Source: Hydrogenispora ethanolica (GTDB lineage Bacteria; Bacillota; UBA4882; UBA8346). From it: a DNA stretch of 64,000 nucleotides. Under the pieces are notes generated by a model. It saw only the letters and a list, made by a program, of their open reading frames with translations. It was not told the DNA's origin and did no database searches. Of this stretch, positions 42,496-52,297 are shown piece after piece (position 1 is the first letter of the stretch; each line of letters starts with the position of its first letter). Made by a program: the position numbers and the translations under genes. The DNA lies in contig NZ_SLUN01000022.1 of the NCBI RefSeq assembly GCF_004340685.1, positions 1 to 64,000 of the forward strand, in the 5' to 3' direction.

Positions 42496-43020
42496 TTAAT
42501 TTTGATCATCGGCGGTTTGCAATTTTGTCAAATCAGGATTTTGATTGAGCCTCGGCGGATCATGATGACGTCGAATCAACTCAGCCACTGCCGGATCGAA
42601 ACCGGCCCGGAGCGTCAAGTGCGCACCCCGAACCGGGTGAATCAAGTCGATATAACATCCGTAGCGCACCCTCCCCCAGAAACGCCGGTCCAACTGAGCC
42701 ATCGCCAATTTGCCCCGATAAATCGGTACCAACCGTCGGATTAAAGCCACCAGGATACGGGTGAGTAAGTTGAAATCATCCGCCATTTTCCCAACATCAT
42801 GCAATAATGCAGCTTGAATTACGTGAGAAGACGGTTGAGCTTCCCTTTTCGAGTCGGCTATGATTGTTTGAGCAACAGCAAGGGAATGAAACTGATCGAT
42901 CTTTCCCATTTGAAAAAAGAGAGTTTTACCCGCTTCATTCAAATAACCGTCGATTAATTGATAATCGTCGAGAGAGAACGTTCCGATCCAGGACTTTAAA
43001 ATCCGTTTCACTATCATCAT
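42496..43020 (-). CDS. HD-domain hydrolase
   Basis: A 174-residue cytoplasmic protein with the HD metal-binding pattern: a first His in FHSLAVAQTI, then AALLHDVGK (His-Asp pair, about residues 73-80) and later RRHHDPPR near the end. HD proteins are usually phosphohydrolases of nucleotides. The close scpA linkage is shared by several Bacillota, but the substrate is unknown. The gap to the next gene upstream (238 bases) holds no gene. Confidence 0.82.
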   Translation of the reverse strand: MMIVKRILKSWIGTFSLDDYQLIDGYLNEAGKTLFFQMGKIDQFHSLAVAQTIIADSKREAQPSSHVIQAALLHDVGKMADDFNLLTRILVALIRRLVPIYRGKLAMAQLDRRFWGRVRYGCYIDLIHPVRGAHLTLRAGFDPAVAELIRRHHDPPRLNQNPDLTKLQTADDQN

Positions 43021-43258
43021 TCAATCCGCTTTAACCGCTTTCATGGCAAAGCCGCCTCTTCCATTAAACATGCGTTCGGAACTATAACTACAATGCCACC
43101 ATAAACTAACGATTGTTCCTAACGTTAGTTCCTAAAAAATCACAGGTCAAAAATAAAGATCCGAAATACCGGATCATCAAACTGTACTTATAGTTCGCTT
43201 CATTTTAACACTAATTCACAATTGAAGTCAAGAAAAGCAGGTGACTCCAAGGCCTCAA

Positions 43259-44929
43259 CTATTTCGCAAAGCAGCTGTTTCCAATAAACTCCCGTAACAG
43301 GGAGTTAAGTGGTATCTCTCCGCCTTCCAAGGGTAAAAAGTAACTCAAGAATTTTAGTAAACGCTTTGCTTCCGAATATTCGGGTACATCGGGCGCAATT
43401 TTTTCAAGTAACGGCGTAGCAAAGTTTTTTAGAACAGCCAACTCATAGATGAGCGCGGAATTAAACATTATATCCGCTTCTTCCTGGTAAGGAAAGATAT
43501 ATTGTTCCTCGCCGCGCCGGACCATGGGCCACAATCCGATAGTAGTTAATGCATCATGACCACGAAATTGGTGATCGCGTACGATCCGGCGGATTATCCG
43601 ATTGTCCGTAGTCGGGATCCGATTATGGTCATCGATGTTTAATTGCGTCAGTGCGCTGATATATATCTTAAACTTATTGTCTTTAGGAATTTCACAAGTC
43701 AGTTTATCGTTCAGGCCATGAATTCCTTCGATGATGATTGGCTGGTCTTTGCCGATCTGAACGGGTTGCGGCCTAACTTCTCGAACTCCCCTTTGAAAAT
43801 TGTATACCGGAAGGTTGACCGAAAAACCGTGAATCAAGGAAGTAAGAACCTCGTTGAACAGTTTCAGATCGATTGCGGCCAAAGATTCATAATCCGGTAA
43901 GCCATTGGGGCCTATTGGAGTGTGTTGACGTTCAACAAAGAAATCATCGATCGATATTGAAATGGGCTTAAGCCCGTTGACACGAAGCTGCACGGAGAGT
44001 CTTTGCGCAAAAGTAGTTTTACCGGAAGAAGAGGGGCCTGCTATCAAAATCAGACGAATTCTTTCACGGTCCGCAGTGATCATATCGGCGATCTGGGCAA
44101 TTTTTTTCTCATGCAAGGCCTCGGCAATCCGAATCAACTCTCCTCCTTTGCCATTGGCAATCTGGAGATTTAATTCACCTACATCACTTACTTCTAAAAT
44201 TCGGCCCCATTTTTCGAACTCGTAAAAAACACGAGCCAGTTTTCGTTGTTCGATAAATTCAGGAACTTCCCAAGGAAAGCTCATACCCGGAAAAAGCAAA
44301 ATGAAACCAGGAAGATAGTATTTTAATTCAAACTTTCTCAAGAAACCGGTAGATGGAACCATATAGCCATAAAAATAATCCGTATAGCCACCGCAATGGT
44401 ATAAATTCACATCCGATTTATCGCGAAATTGCAACAACCGCACTTTATCCAATTGTCCATTGGCTTTGAACAACTTTACAGCAGTGGGTAATGGGACTGT
44501 CTCCTTAGTGATCGGCAAATCTTCCTTAATGATTTCCTGCATGCGCTCGGCGATCCGTAGTCGATCATGTTCGGTGAAAGGATGATGATCGGCAAAATCA
44601 AGTTCACCGTAAATTCCTTTACTTAACGAGTGTTCCAAACGAACTTTGCAATTGGGAAAAAGCTCTGAAGCTGCCTTCACCAGCACCAAAGATAAACTAC
44701 GCGAATAAATACGTATGCCATCCTCAACCGATAAATCAATCGGAATGAGCCTTCCGCCGCATTGGGGCCGGTAGTTTAATTCATGAAGCTCATTATTTAT
44801 TTTAGCGGCAACAATTGGAGAGCCATAAGCCAGCTGAAGCTCAGCAAAAATTTGCTGAAGGGAGGTACCTTTCTCATAGCTCACGCTTCTTCCATCCGGC
44901 AAGATAAAACTCATTCGCGGTCCATTCAT
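43259..44929 (-). CDS. Nucleoside kinase with N-terminal TGS/ThrRS-like region
   Basis: A 556-residue protein. Residues about 1-70 form a TGS-like domain (DGRSVSYEKGTSL), about 80-210 resemble the second editing-like domain of threonyl-tRNA synthetase (DHHPFTEHDRLR), and about 290-490 are a uridine-kinase-type P-loop domain with GPSSSGKTTF (298-307), SISIDDFF and EGIHGLND. This three-part build is a known Bacillota nucleoside kinase family, presumed to salvage uridine or cytidine. GGAGG stands eight bases before the ATG, directly behind a small hairpin. Confidence 0.88.
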   Translation of the reverse strand: MNGPRMSFILPDGRSVSYEKGTSLQQIFAELQLAYGSPIVAAKINNELHELNYRPQCGGRLIPIDLSVEDGIRIYSRSLSLVLVKAASELFPNCKVRLEHSLSKGIYGELDFADHHPFTEHDRLRIAERMQEIIKEDLPITKETVPLPTAVKLFKANGQLDKVRLLQFRDKSDVNLYHCGGYTDYFYGYMVPSTGFLRKFELKYYLPGFILLFPGMSFPWEVPEFIEQRKLARVFYEFEKWGRILEVSDVGELNLQIANGKGGELIRIAEALHEKKIAQIADMITADRERIRLILIAGPSSSGKTTFAQRLSVQLRVNGLKPISISIDDFFVERQHTPIGPNGLPDYESLAAIDLKLFNEVLTSLIHGFSVNLPVYNFQRGVREVRPQPVQIGKDQPIIIEGIHGLNDKLTCEIPKDNKFKIYISALTQLNIDDHNRIPTTDNRIIRRIVRDHQFRGHDALTTIGLWPMVRRGEEQYIFPYQEEADIMFNSALIYELAVLKNFATPLLEKIAPDVPEYSEAKRLLKFLSYFLPLEGGEIPLNSLLREFIGNSCFAK

Positions 44930-44943
44930 TAATATGCCTCCAA

Positions 44944-44961
44944 AACTGTCTTCTGACAGTT
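44944..44961 (-). promoter_or_regulatory. Hairpin just upstream of the nucleoside kinase ribosome site
   Basis: AACTGTC/GACAGTT arms (44944-44950 and 44955-44961) with a 4-base loop lie about 5 bases upstream of GGAGG on the - strand. It could affect ribosome access or mRNA stability. There is no T-tract, so it is not an intrinsic terminator. Confidence 0.4.
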
Positions 44962-45106
44962 ACTTTATGCAGCTGAAAATTGGAATAAGACGATTCCCAA
45001 TTTGAACTGAGGTTATAATATATGAACGCTTGATGCGGGAATATTGTTCCTTTGATCTGCCTGGGAGGGATAGAAGCGAATTCAATCAGAGGGCAAATTA
45101 TGAGTT

Positions 45107-45502
45107 TTATCTCGACTTCTTTGAAAGATACACTCGCCGGACGGCCTGAGTCAAGGCTTCAATACTGGGAGGTTTAATTAAATACTCGGATGCGCCTGCG
45201 GCTTTCGCTTGACGGATGTATTCCTGTTCAGCCTGAACTGATAGCATAATAATTGCTGTTTGCGGAAGTTCAATAGTCATCTGTTCGGTGGTCTGAATTC
45301 CATTCATAACCGGCATATTAATATCCATCAAAACGATGTCAGGTAACAGTACTTTAGCGAATCGGAGAGCTTCTTCTCCATTACTGGCAGTTCCGACAAC
45401 CTGAATGTCCTCCTCTAGTTCCAGAAGTCGTTGTAAATTATTACAGGTTTCCCAAGTATCGTCAACAACCATAATTCGAATTTTCGCGGTCAACCACTTC
45501 AC
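45107..45502 (-). CDS. Single-domain response regulator (CheY-like)
   Basis: About 130 residues, receiver domain only: acidic pair DD14-15, phospho-acceptor Asp60 (IVLMDINMP), a Thr/Ser switch replaced by LSVQAEQ, and Lys109 in YLIKP. No output domain is attached. The start may be TTG 45493, which has AGGTGA five bases upstream, rather than GTG 45502. It lies beside a Flp pilin gene and the degSU pair, similar to the stand-alone receivers near tad pilus genes (inference). Confidence 0.85.
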   Translation of the reverse strand: MKWLTAKIRIMVVDDTWETCNNLQRLLELEEDIQVVGTASNGEEALRFAKVLLPDIVLMDINMPVMNGIQTTEQMTIELPQTAIIMLSVQAEQEYIRQAKAAGASEYLIKPPSIEALTQAVRRVYLSKKSR

Positions 45503-45582
45503 CTGCCAAAACTGTGATGGTTATCTTGTTCTCGCCTTTCCAAACTTCCAAAACCTCTGCAACATCAACAGCTTAGAATAGT

Positions 45583-45616
45583 AAAGACTTTACCTGCTTG
45601 GGGTAAAGTCTTTTTC
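45583..45616. terminator. Hairpin beyond the Flp pilin gene
   Basis: AAAGACTTTACC (45583-45594) pairs perfectly with GGTAAAGTCTTT (45602-45613). The better T-run is on the + strand, but in position it terminates the leftward pilin gene 26 bases away. Confidence 0.8.
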
Positions 45617-45638
45617 AAGAAGTTTGGAAAAATAACGT

Positions 45639-45827
45639 TTAACCGTTCAAAATAAAGCTTGGAGAACTCAAATTGCTACCAGTATTGTTGAAAATACCAT
45701 TTAACCCACCATTTACAGCCACAAAAGCGCCAATGACTACCATTACGATTAACGCGATGATTAAGCCGTATTCAACCACTCCCTGTCCTAATTCCTCTTT
45801 AAAAAGTCGTTTTAACATGGATTTCAC
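45639..45827 (-). CDS. flp: Flp-type pilin
   Basis: A 62-residue type IVb pilin. A basic leader (KSMLKRLFKEELGQG) precedes the hydrophobic segment VVEYGLIIALIVMVVIGAFV with the invariant Glu-Tyr pair, so prepilin peptidase should cut just before it after Gly. The short tail has no cysteines. No tad assembly genes lie in the window, so the machinery must be elsewhere. It has a strong hairpin terminator, consistent with abundant, separate expression. Confidence 0.9.
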   Translation of the reverse strand: MKSMLKRLFKEELGQGVVEYGLIIALIVMVVIGAFVAVNGGLNGIFNNTGSNLSSPSFILNG

Positions 45828-45977
45828 TCCTTTTTAAATCAGACATTTCCCGAACTGCCTAATCATTGCATAGTAATAGTAACTTAAGTTCTCTTCCATA
45901 AACACTATATCATGGATCAATAAAAGCATATATCCGCCAAACGAATTATTTTTTCAAGTCTTGTCAGGACTTTAGTC

Positions 45978-46637
45978 CTACTCGTTGATGAGCCCTTTCC
46001 GATATGCATAAACCGCAACTTGGGTCCGATCCTCAAGGGCCATCTTTTTTAAAATACTGCTCACATGGTTTTTAACCGTTTTTTCACTAATAAACAATTT
46101 CTCAGCGATGTCTTTATTACTATTTCCACTCGCTATATATGAAACAATTTCTAATTCTCGTTGGGTTAATCCAAAATCCTCGGGTAGAGTATTTGTTTTC
46201 TCTTCATTCATAAGCTGCCGAAATTCATGCAACAGTTTAGTTAAAAGGCAAGGCTGAATAAATGCATCTCCCTTAGCAACGGTTCGAATTGCTTCATATA
46301 ATGTATCGGGATCAATATCTTTAAGAACGTAGCCTAAGGCACCAGCTTTAATTATCTTTGAAACATGATTTTGGTCGTTATCGATTGTCAATGCCAAAAC
46401 ATGGATATCAGGAAATTTTATTTTTAGTTCGCCAGTTAATTCGATACCGTTCTTTCCGGGTAGATTCAAATCCATTAGAACAACATCCGGTTTCAAATCA
46501 GCCACTTTATCAAGCACGTCATTTCCATTTTGAGCTTCGCCGGCCACTACGAGATCATTTTCTAAACTGATTAACTGGCATAACCCCTGGCGAACTAGCG
46601 AATGATCATCGACAATCATTACTTTTATCATTGGCAT
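45978..46637 (-). CDS. degU: NarL/DegU-type response regulator
   Basis: A 219-residue two-domain regulator. The receiver domain (1-120) has acidic DD10-11, Asp56 (VVLMDLNLP) and the LTIDND switch region. The C-terminal LuxR-type helix-turn-helix (about 155-215) contains LTQRELEIVSYIASG and SEKTVKNHVSSIL. It is 23 bases after the DegS-like kinase, its evident partner. Confidence 0.92.
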   Translation of the reverse strand: MPMIKVMIVDDHSLVRQGLCQLISLENDLVVAGEAQNGNDVLDKVADLKPDVVLMDLNLPGKNGIELTGELKIKFPDIHVLALTIDNDQNHVSKIIKAGALGYVLKDIDPDTLYEAIRTVAKGDAFIQPCLLTKLLHEFRQLMNEEKTNTLPEDFGLTQRELEIVSYIASGNSNKDIAEKLFISEKTVKNHVSSILKKMALEDRTQVAVYAYRKGLINE

Positions 46638-46660
46638 CTATGCCCTTTCTATCATAATCA

Positions 46661-47812
46661 CTATTCAATTGGAACCGAGGCAAGTATAGTGGTTCCTTGA
46701 TTTGGCGCAGATTGAATGAGCAATTTACCATTAAGCAATTCCAAGCGTTCCTTCATGCTCAACAGTCCATAACTCTCTTTGCCTGAAACTTCATTCAGAA
46801 TTTTCTGGTAATCGAATCCCACGCCATTATCAATAATCCTGACGGTGATTTCTTCGGGCAAAAAATCAATCATCGTTTTAATTTGGGTTGCATGAGAATG
46901 TTTATGAGCATTATTAATTCCTTCTTGAACCAACCGAAATAAAGCAATTTCATAACTATTCGGCAAACGTTTTTCCTCGCCATGAATTTCGAGATGAATG
47001 ACAGTAGTTTCAGTTTCCCTTGCTTGGATCTCCTCAAGAAAACGTCGCAGAGTCGGTACAAGACCTAAATCATCTAAAGTCATCGGACGCAAATTAAATA
47101 TGATTCGCCGTACTTCTTGAAGGCTTTCTCTGACGATTAATTTAAGTTGGTGCAATTCTTCATGAATCGCCGCCCGATCAGATTTTAATAATTTCTCACA
47201 TAACTCAGCTCGTAAAACCACATTGGCCATTGCTTGTGCCGGTCCGTCATGGATCTCTCTAGCAACTCGTTTACGCTCCGCTTCTTGAGCTAAAATAATA
47301 CGTCCACCGATCAATTGCTTTTGTTGCAAACCGCCCATTTGTTGACTGAATTCGGCTAGATTACCACTTAAAAAAGTCAATGCAATGTCAACCTTCGAAA
47401 CTAGCTCTTCTGCCTTAACTGACATTTCACTAATTTTTGCAATTGAACGGGCTAATTCGTCACGTTTTAACCGCAAACCTTTTTCTTTTTCTTTCTCAAC
47501 AGCTACTTTAATTTGAAATTCTTGTGCTTGCAAATACGCCTTTTTGATGTCTTCTTCCGAATAGTGGGTAAAGTCACGGCTCACATCCATTAAATGAATA
47601 CGGGCCTTTTTATAATTTGCTTCTAACCGGTCTACTGTTTCAATAACACGTCCGACTTCCTCGCATACCTGTTCAAAATCCGATTGCATTCTTTTTTGAA
47701 CACTTTTCGCGCTTTCAGCAATGTCGAAAAGACTCGCTTTACTTACCTCTATGGCAGCGACTGTCTCTTTGATAATTTTGTCAACCATGCTGAAATCAAT
47801 AATTTCCGGCAT
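46661..47812 (-). CDS. degS: DegS-type cytosolic sensor histidine kinase
   Basis: A 383-residue kinase without transmembrane helices. Residues about 10-180 are the DegS sensory coiled coil, followed by the HisKA_3 dimerisation helix with His188 (AREIHDGPAQAMANVV) and an ATPase domain with EGINNAHKHS and DNGVGFD. It phosphorylates the adjacent DegU-like regulator. In Bacillus DegSU governs motility, exoenzymes and biofilm. Linkage here to a Flp pilin suggests a surface-attachment role, which is inference. Confidence 0.93.
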   Translation of the reverse strand: MPEIIDFSMVDKIIKETVAAIEVSKASLFDIAESAKSVQKRMQSDFEQVCEEVGRVIETVDRLEANYKKARIHLMDVSRDFTHYSEEDIKKAYLQAQEFQIKVAVEKEKEKGLRLKRDELARSIAKISEMSVKAEELVSKVDIALTFLSGNLAEFSQQMGGLQQKQLIGGRIILAQEAERKRVAREIHDGPAQAMANVVLRAELCEKLLKSDRAAIHEELHQLKLIVRESLQEVRRIIFNLRPMTLDDLGLVPTLRRFLEEIQARETETTVIHLEIHGEEKRLPNSYEIALFRLVQEGINNAHKHSHATQIKTMIDFLPEEITVRIIDNGVGFDYQKILNEVSGKESYGLLSMKERLELLNGKLLIQSAPNQGTTILASVPIE

Positions 47813-47902
47813 TCAAACACCCCTTAGGGTCTATTAGTAAAACATTCGGCATTGTTAAAAAATAACTTTATACCTTTAGATTCTATATTTCTCGAATAGC
47901 CG

Positions 47903-47928
47903 AATAAAAAAAGCCGGGCTTGCCGGCT
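47903..47928 (-). terminator. metK terminator
   Basis: AGCCGG (47923-47928) and CCGGCT (47912-47917) form a GC-rich stem followed on the - strand by TTTTTTTATTC. It is 60 bases past the metK stop. Confidence 0.85.
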
Positions 47929-47988
47929 ATCCATGCATTTATTATCGCTTATATTGCCACCTTTGACCCATCCTACACGTCAAAAGTT

Positions 47989-49176
47989 TTATTTAAGAAA
48001 TGCCACTTTGTCCAATTTTTCCCAAGGAAGATCCAAATCATTCCGACCGAAGTGTCCATAAGCAGCCACTTGCCGATAAAGCGGTCTACGCAATTCTAAA
48101 TTACGAATAATCGCCGCAGGGCGTAGATCAATATATTTCTTTATTAATTCAACGATCTCCATATCGGGAATAACTCCGGTGCCAAACGTATCCACCATGA
48201 TAGATACCGGTTTGGCAACTCCGATGGCATAAGAAACTTGAATCTCACATCGTTTGGCAAGCCCCGCGGCTACAATATTCTTTGCGGCATAGCGCGCGGC
48301 ATATGCAGCAGACCGGTCCACTTTGGTAGGATCTTTTCCGGAAAATGCTCCGCCGCCATGGCGAGCGGCCCCGCCGTAAGTATCTACAATAATTTTGCGA
48401 CCAGTTAAGCCTGAATCTCCTTGCGGTCCTCCCACGACAAATCTACCGGTTGGGTTAATATAATATTTAGTACGTTCATCAATTAAATGACCGGGGATTA
48501 CAGGTAATACTACTTTTTCGATGATCTCTTTTTCAATCTGGTCGTGCATAATGCTTGGATCATGTTGTGTTGAGATAATAACCGTATCTACCCGTACCGG
48601 GATATTATTTTCGTACTCTACAGTAACTTGACTTTTTCCATCCGGACGTAAATAATCCAATTCATTTGCTTTACGAACTGCCGCTAAACGGCGCGTCAAT
48701 TGATGCGCCAGTGATATTGGCATGGGCATATACTCAGGAGTTTCGTCACAGGCGAAACCGAAGACCATTCCTTGATCGCCAGCTCCGGTTGCCTCGATTT
48801 CTTGCTCGCTCATTTCACCTTGTTTCGCTTCCAAGGCTTTATCAACACCTAAAGCGATATCAGGTGACTGTTCATCAATTGATGTAAGGACTGCACAAGT
48901 TTCACTGTCAAAACCAAATTTAGCGCGGGTGTATCCGATTTCGCGGATAGTTTGACGCGCAATTTTGGGAATGTCCACATAACAATTAGTGGTAATTTCC
49001 CCCATCACCAAAACTAACCCAGTAGTTACAGCAGTTTCACAAGCGACTCTGGCATTCGGATCTTGGCTGATTATCGCGTCTAATACAGCATCGGAAATTT
49101 GATCACAAATTTTATCCGGATGCCCCTCCGTTACCGACTCAGAGGTAAATAAATGTTTTTTAGTCATTGGCAGCAA
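47989..49176 (-). CDS. metK: S-adenosylmethionine synthetase
   Basis: Makes SAM from methionine and ATP. The 395-residue length is normal. The signature motifs [12 protein letters not shown] (about 117-128) and [16 protein letters not shown] (about 262-277) are intact, as is the N-terminal [10 protein letters not shown]. It is a single gene preceded by its own SAM-I riboswitch, so product feedback at RNA level is expected. Confidence 0.98.
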   Translation of the reverse strand: MLPMTKKHLFTSESVTEGHPDKICDQISDAVLDAIISQDPNARVACETAVTTGLVLVMGEITTNCYVDIPKIARQTIREIGYTRAKFGFDSETCAVLTSIDEQSPDIALGVDKALEAKQGEMSEQEIEATGAGDQGMVFGFACDETPEYMPMPISLAHQLTRRLAAVRKANELDYLRPDGKSQVTVEYENNIPVRVDTVIISTQHDPSIMHDQIEKEIIEKVVLPVIPGHLIDERTKYYINPTGRFVVGGPQGDSGLTGRKIIVDTYGGAARHGGGAFSGKDPTKVDRSAAYAARYAAKNIVAAGLAKRCEIQVSYAIGVAKPVSIMVDTFGTGVIPDMEIVELIKKYIDLRPAAIIRNLELRRPLYRQVAAYGHFGRNDLDLPWEKLDKVAFLK

Positions 49177-49192
49177 CTCCTTTATCCTTACT

Positions 49193-49332
49193 AAAAAATA
49201 AACCCTTCCACTTTGGAAGGGAAAGACAGGCTCATCTTCCCAGAACTTCCTCCGGGGGGAATTAGCACCCTGCGGAATAACCCCGGGTTGCTGGGTATCA
49301 TCGGGCCCTATCCCTCCACCTCTCTTGATGAG
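49193..49332 (-). ncRNA. SAM-I (S-box) riboswitch upstream of metK
   Basis: Leftward reading gives P1 arm CTCATC (49327-49332), AAGAGAGGTGGAGGGATAGG, GATGATACC, CAGCAACC and closing GATGAG (49231-49236). The terminator CCCTTCCA/TGGAAGGG (49214-49221 and 49203-49210) is followed by TTTATTTTTT. It is the second S-box in the window and shares its conserved core with the one at 12.7 kb. Confidence 0.97.
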
Positions 49333-49404
49333 TATAAAATTAATAGAAATAACTCGTAAGCATTATATCGAAAACTAGAAACCTTGTCAAACTTTATCTG
49401 AATT

Positions 49405-49722
49405 TCAGGCTAAATGCTTGGTAATTTCTGCCACAAGTTCTCGTTTTTGACGGAATCCTACTAATCTTAGCACCGGATTACCCTTAACAAACAGACAAAG
49501 CGTCGGGATACTCATTACAGCAAATTGTCCTGCTAACTCCTGATTTTCGTCAACATTGATTTTCCCGACCTGAATTTTACCCTCAAATTCTGCCGCAATC
49601 TCTTCAACAATTGGCGCTACCATGCGGCAGGGACCACACCAAGGTGCCCAAAAATCAACGAGTACCGGTAATTGGGATTCCATGACAGTATTTTGAAAAT
49701 TATTCTGATCAATAGTGATCAT
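49405..49722 (-). CDS. trxA: Thioredoxin
   Basis: A 105-residue thiol-disulfide carrier with the active site WAPWCGPC near residues 27-34 and the cis-Pro loop SIPTL near 74. ATG 49722, with AGAGGTGA upstream, is preferred over the longer frame from 49800, whose first 26 residues are not thioredoxin-like. It lies 128 bases downstream of pyk, so it may have its own promoter. Confidence 0.96.
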   Translation of the reverse strand: MITIDQNNFQNTVMESQLPVLVDFWAPWCGPCRMVAPIVEEIAAEFEGKIQVGKINVDENQELAGQFAVMSIPTLCLFVKGNPVLRLVGFRQKRELVAEITKHLA

Positions 49723-49850
49723 AACGTTCACCTCTGTTAAAGTTCCCTCGTCGAGAAACCAAACTCTCGCTAAAGATGACGAAGGTGCAAATATGTTCAA
49801 GAGTGCAAGAATGACTCTGCGCCATTATGGCGTACTAAAAGTTTAACCAA

Positions 49851-51269
49851 TTATTCGACATATAGAACTTGTAATAAATTGGTGGAACCAGGAATTCCAG
49901 TACGTACTCCAGCGGTAATGACCACCAAATCCTTACTTCGAATGAATCCGGTCTTTTTAGCTGCTTCAATGCTAACATCAAGCATCTCGTCAATATCATT
50001 GGCGGGGGGAACAATTACCGGGAACACGCCCCAAGATAAAGCTAGTTGTTGAGCTATTCGCAGCGAAGGCGTAACAGCCACAATCGGTGCCTGAGGACGA
50101 TATTTCGAAACCGTTCGGGCGGTACTCCCCGATTGAGTTGAACTAATGATTGCCGCTGCTTTTAGATCTAATGCGGTTTGACAGGTCGCATGGCTTATGG
50201 CGTCACTGACAGTTGGAAAAGAACTAACCTTCTTTTTAGCGAGAATATCTTCAAATTTCAAAGAATTCTCAATACTCTTAGCGACTCGGGACATGATCTC
50301 AACCGCAGTAACCGGATATTTTCCTACGGCAGTTTCAGCGGAAAGCATAATTGCGTCTGTTCCATCCAGGATTGCGTGGGCGATATCCGTCACTTCAGCC
50401 CGGGTCGGCCGAGGGTTTCGAATCATTGACTCCAGCATCTCCGTGGCAGTAATCACAGGTTTCCCTGCTGCATTGCAAATTTCAATTAAAAACTTTTGAA
50501 TCAGCGGAACCTCTTCGGGAGGTACTTCCGTGCCTAAATCGCCCCGAGCCACCATAATGCCATCACATGCTTGTAAAATCTCCTCACTATTGCGGAAGCC
50601 TTCTTCATTTTCAATTTTAGCGATGATCAGTTGATCTCCGCCAAGTTCATTAACGAGTGCGCGGATTTCCGCCAGATGCTCCGCTTTTCGGGCAAACGAC
50701 ACCGCAATAAAATCGACTTTTTGCTGGATGACGAATTCTATGTCGGAACGATCTTTTTCCATTAAAGCCGGGAGATTGACGGATACTCCGGGAAGGGTTA
50801 CTCCCTTTTTTGAGGATAATTCACCGCCATTCAAGACTTCGCATTTCAGTTCATGTCCTTCAGCTCCAATAACCGAAAGTTGTATCATTCCATCCGCTAA
50901 AAAGATGGTGCCGCCAATCTTAACATCCTTAATTAAGGTTGGGTAGTCTACATAAATGTATTCGGGATTCCCGTCTTTTTTGGGATCAACGGTCAAATGA
51001 ACTTGAGTTCCTTCGACGAGCTGAATCGGACCAGGATTAATTTTTCCGGTTCGGATCTTTGGTCCCTGAATGTCGGCTAAGATACCGATCGGGGTTCCTA
51101 ATTTAGCTGCAATTTCTCGGACCAGCTTAATTCGTTCCGCATGTTCATCATAAGAGCCATGGGAGAAATTTAAGCGGGCAATATTCATGCCGGCTTTGAT
51201 CAATTTCTCCAGAACAACCGGATTGGTGCTCGCTGGACCCAAAGTACAAATGATTTTAGTTTTTTTCAA
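49851..51269 (-). CDS. pyk: Pyruvate kinase
   Basis: Final step of glycolysis, PEP plus ADP to pyruvate plus ATP. The 472-residue barrel enzyme shows TLGPASTNPV, ARLNFSHGSYDEH, the catalytic IIAKIENEEG (Lys) and MVARGDLGTEVP (metal-binding Glu/Asp). It lacks the extra C-terminal PEP-utiliser domain of Bacillus pyruvate kinase. The start is TTG 51269 behind AGGAGGG. It is 59 bases after accA. Confidence 0.96.
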   Translation of the reverse strand: MKKTKIICTLGPASTNPVVLEKLIKAGMNIARLNFSHGSYDEHAERIKLVREIAAKLGTPIGILADIQGPKIRTGKINPGPIQLVEGTQVHLTVDPKKDGNPEYIYVDYPTLIKDVKIGGTIFLADGMIQLSVIGAEGHELKCEVLNGGELSSKKGVTLPGVSVNLPALMEKDRSDIEFVIQQKVDFIAVSFARKAEHLAEIRALVNELGGDQLIIAKIENEEGFRNSEEILQACDGIMVARGDLGTEVPPEEVPLIQKFLIEICNAAGKPVITATEMLESMIRNPRPTRAEVTDIAHAILDGTDAIMLSAETAVGKYPVTAVEIMSRVAKSIENSLKFEDILAKKKVSSFPTVSDAISHATCQTALDLKAAAIISSTQSGSTARTVSKYRPQAPIVAVTPSLRIAQQLALSWGVFPVIVPPANDIDEMLDVSIEAAKKTGFIRSKDLVVITAGVRTGIPGSTNLLQVLYVE

Positions 51270-51328
51270 GAGGATCCCTCCTAAATACCGGCCAATCATG
51301 TTGGCATCCCTATAAGCAGCGATGAATA

Positions 51329-52297
51329 TTAATCTTCCAAATAAACGCCATAGTGACGGAAACGATTATACCGATTATCCAATAATTCAGAAGATGAAAG
51401 GTTCAGTAATGGCTTTAAATGGCTATTTATTGCCTTCTTTAAATTCATCCCGGCCTCGTTGGGGTTCTTATGAGCACCACCTAAAGGCTCGGGAATAATC
51501 TCATCGATAATCCCAAATTTTAAAAGATCGTTGGCACTTAACTTCAATGCATCTGCGGCATCCGATGCCTTCGATGCGTCTTTCCATAAAATTGAAGCAC
51601 AACCCTCGGGAGAGATAACCGAGTAATAAGCGTTTTCCATCATTAAAACCCGATTGCCAACGCCTACAGCAAGTGCACCTCCGCTTCCGCCTTCACCGGT
51701 GATGACTACAATAATCGGTACGGTCAGGTTCGCCATCTCTCGAATATTTCTTGCAATCGCTTCGCCCTGCCCCCGTTCCTCCGCCTCGATGCCTGGATAG
51801 GCACCAACAACATCTACCAAACAAATAATGGGACGGTGAAATTTTTCTGCTTGATGCATTAAACGAAGCGCTTTCCGATAACCTTCGGGATGCGGTTGAC
51901 CAAAATTTCGATAAATTTTTTCTTTGGTATCACGGCCTTTTTGTTGACCGATAACTGTAACTGGAATACTATCCAAATATGCAAGACCGCCGATCATTGC
52001 CGGGTCATCCCGAAACAAGCGATCTCCATGCATTTCTATGAAATCAGTAAAGATAAGTCCGACATAATCAAGAAGAGTAGGCCTTTTTGCATGCCGGGCG
52101 ATTTGCACTCTTTGCCAAGGTGAAAGATTGTTATAGATGCTTAAACGCAAGGAATTGGCCTTTTCTTCAAGGACGGCTATTTGAACCGTCATATCGATGC
52201 CCTTCTCCTGCGAAAACTGTTTCAGTTCTTCTATCTGTTTTTCTAATTCCAAAACCGGCTTTTCAAATTCAAGAACCAACCCCGTATTACTCGCCAA
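51329..52297 (-). CDS. accA: Acetyl-CoA carboxylase carboxyltransferase subunit alpha
   Basis: Half of the enzyme that moves the carboxyl group from carboxybiotin to acetyl-CoA, giving malonyl-CoA for fatty acids. The 322-residue protein shows a coiled N-terminal region, then HGDRLFRDDPAMIGG, the oxyanion-hole glycines GEGGSGGALA and EGCASILWKD. The start is TTG, overlapping the accD stop by 11 bases, so the two subunits are made together. Confidence 0.97.
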   Translation of the reverse strand: MASNTGLVLEFEKPVLELEKQIEELKQFSQEKGIDMTVQIAVLEEKANSLRLSIYNNLSPWQRVQIARHAKRPTLLDYVGLIFTDFIEMHGDRLFRDDPAMIGGLAYLDSIPVTVIGQQKGRDTKEKIYRNFGQPHPEGYRKALRLMHQAEKFHRPIICLVDVVGAYPGIEAEERGQGEAIARNIREMANLTVPIIVVITGEGGSGGALAVGVGNRVLMMENAYYSVISPEGCASILWKDASKASDAADALKLSANDLLKFGIIDEIIPEPLGGAHKNPNEAGMNLKKAINSHLKPLLNLSSSELLDNRYNRFRHYGVYLED

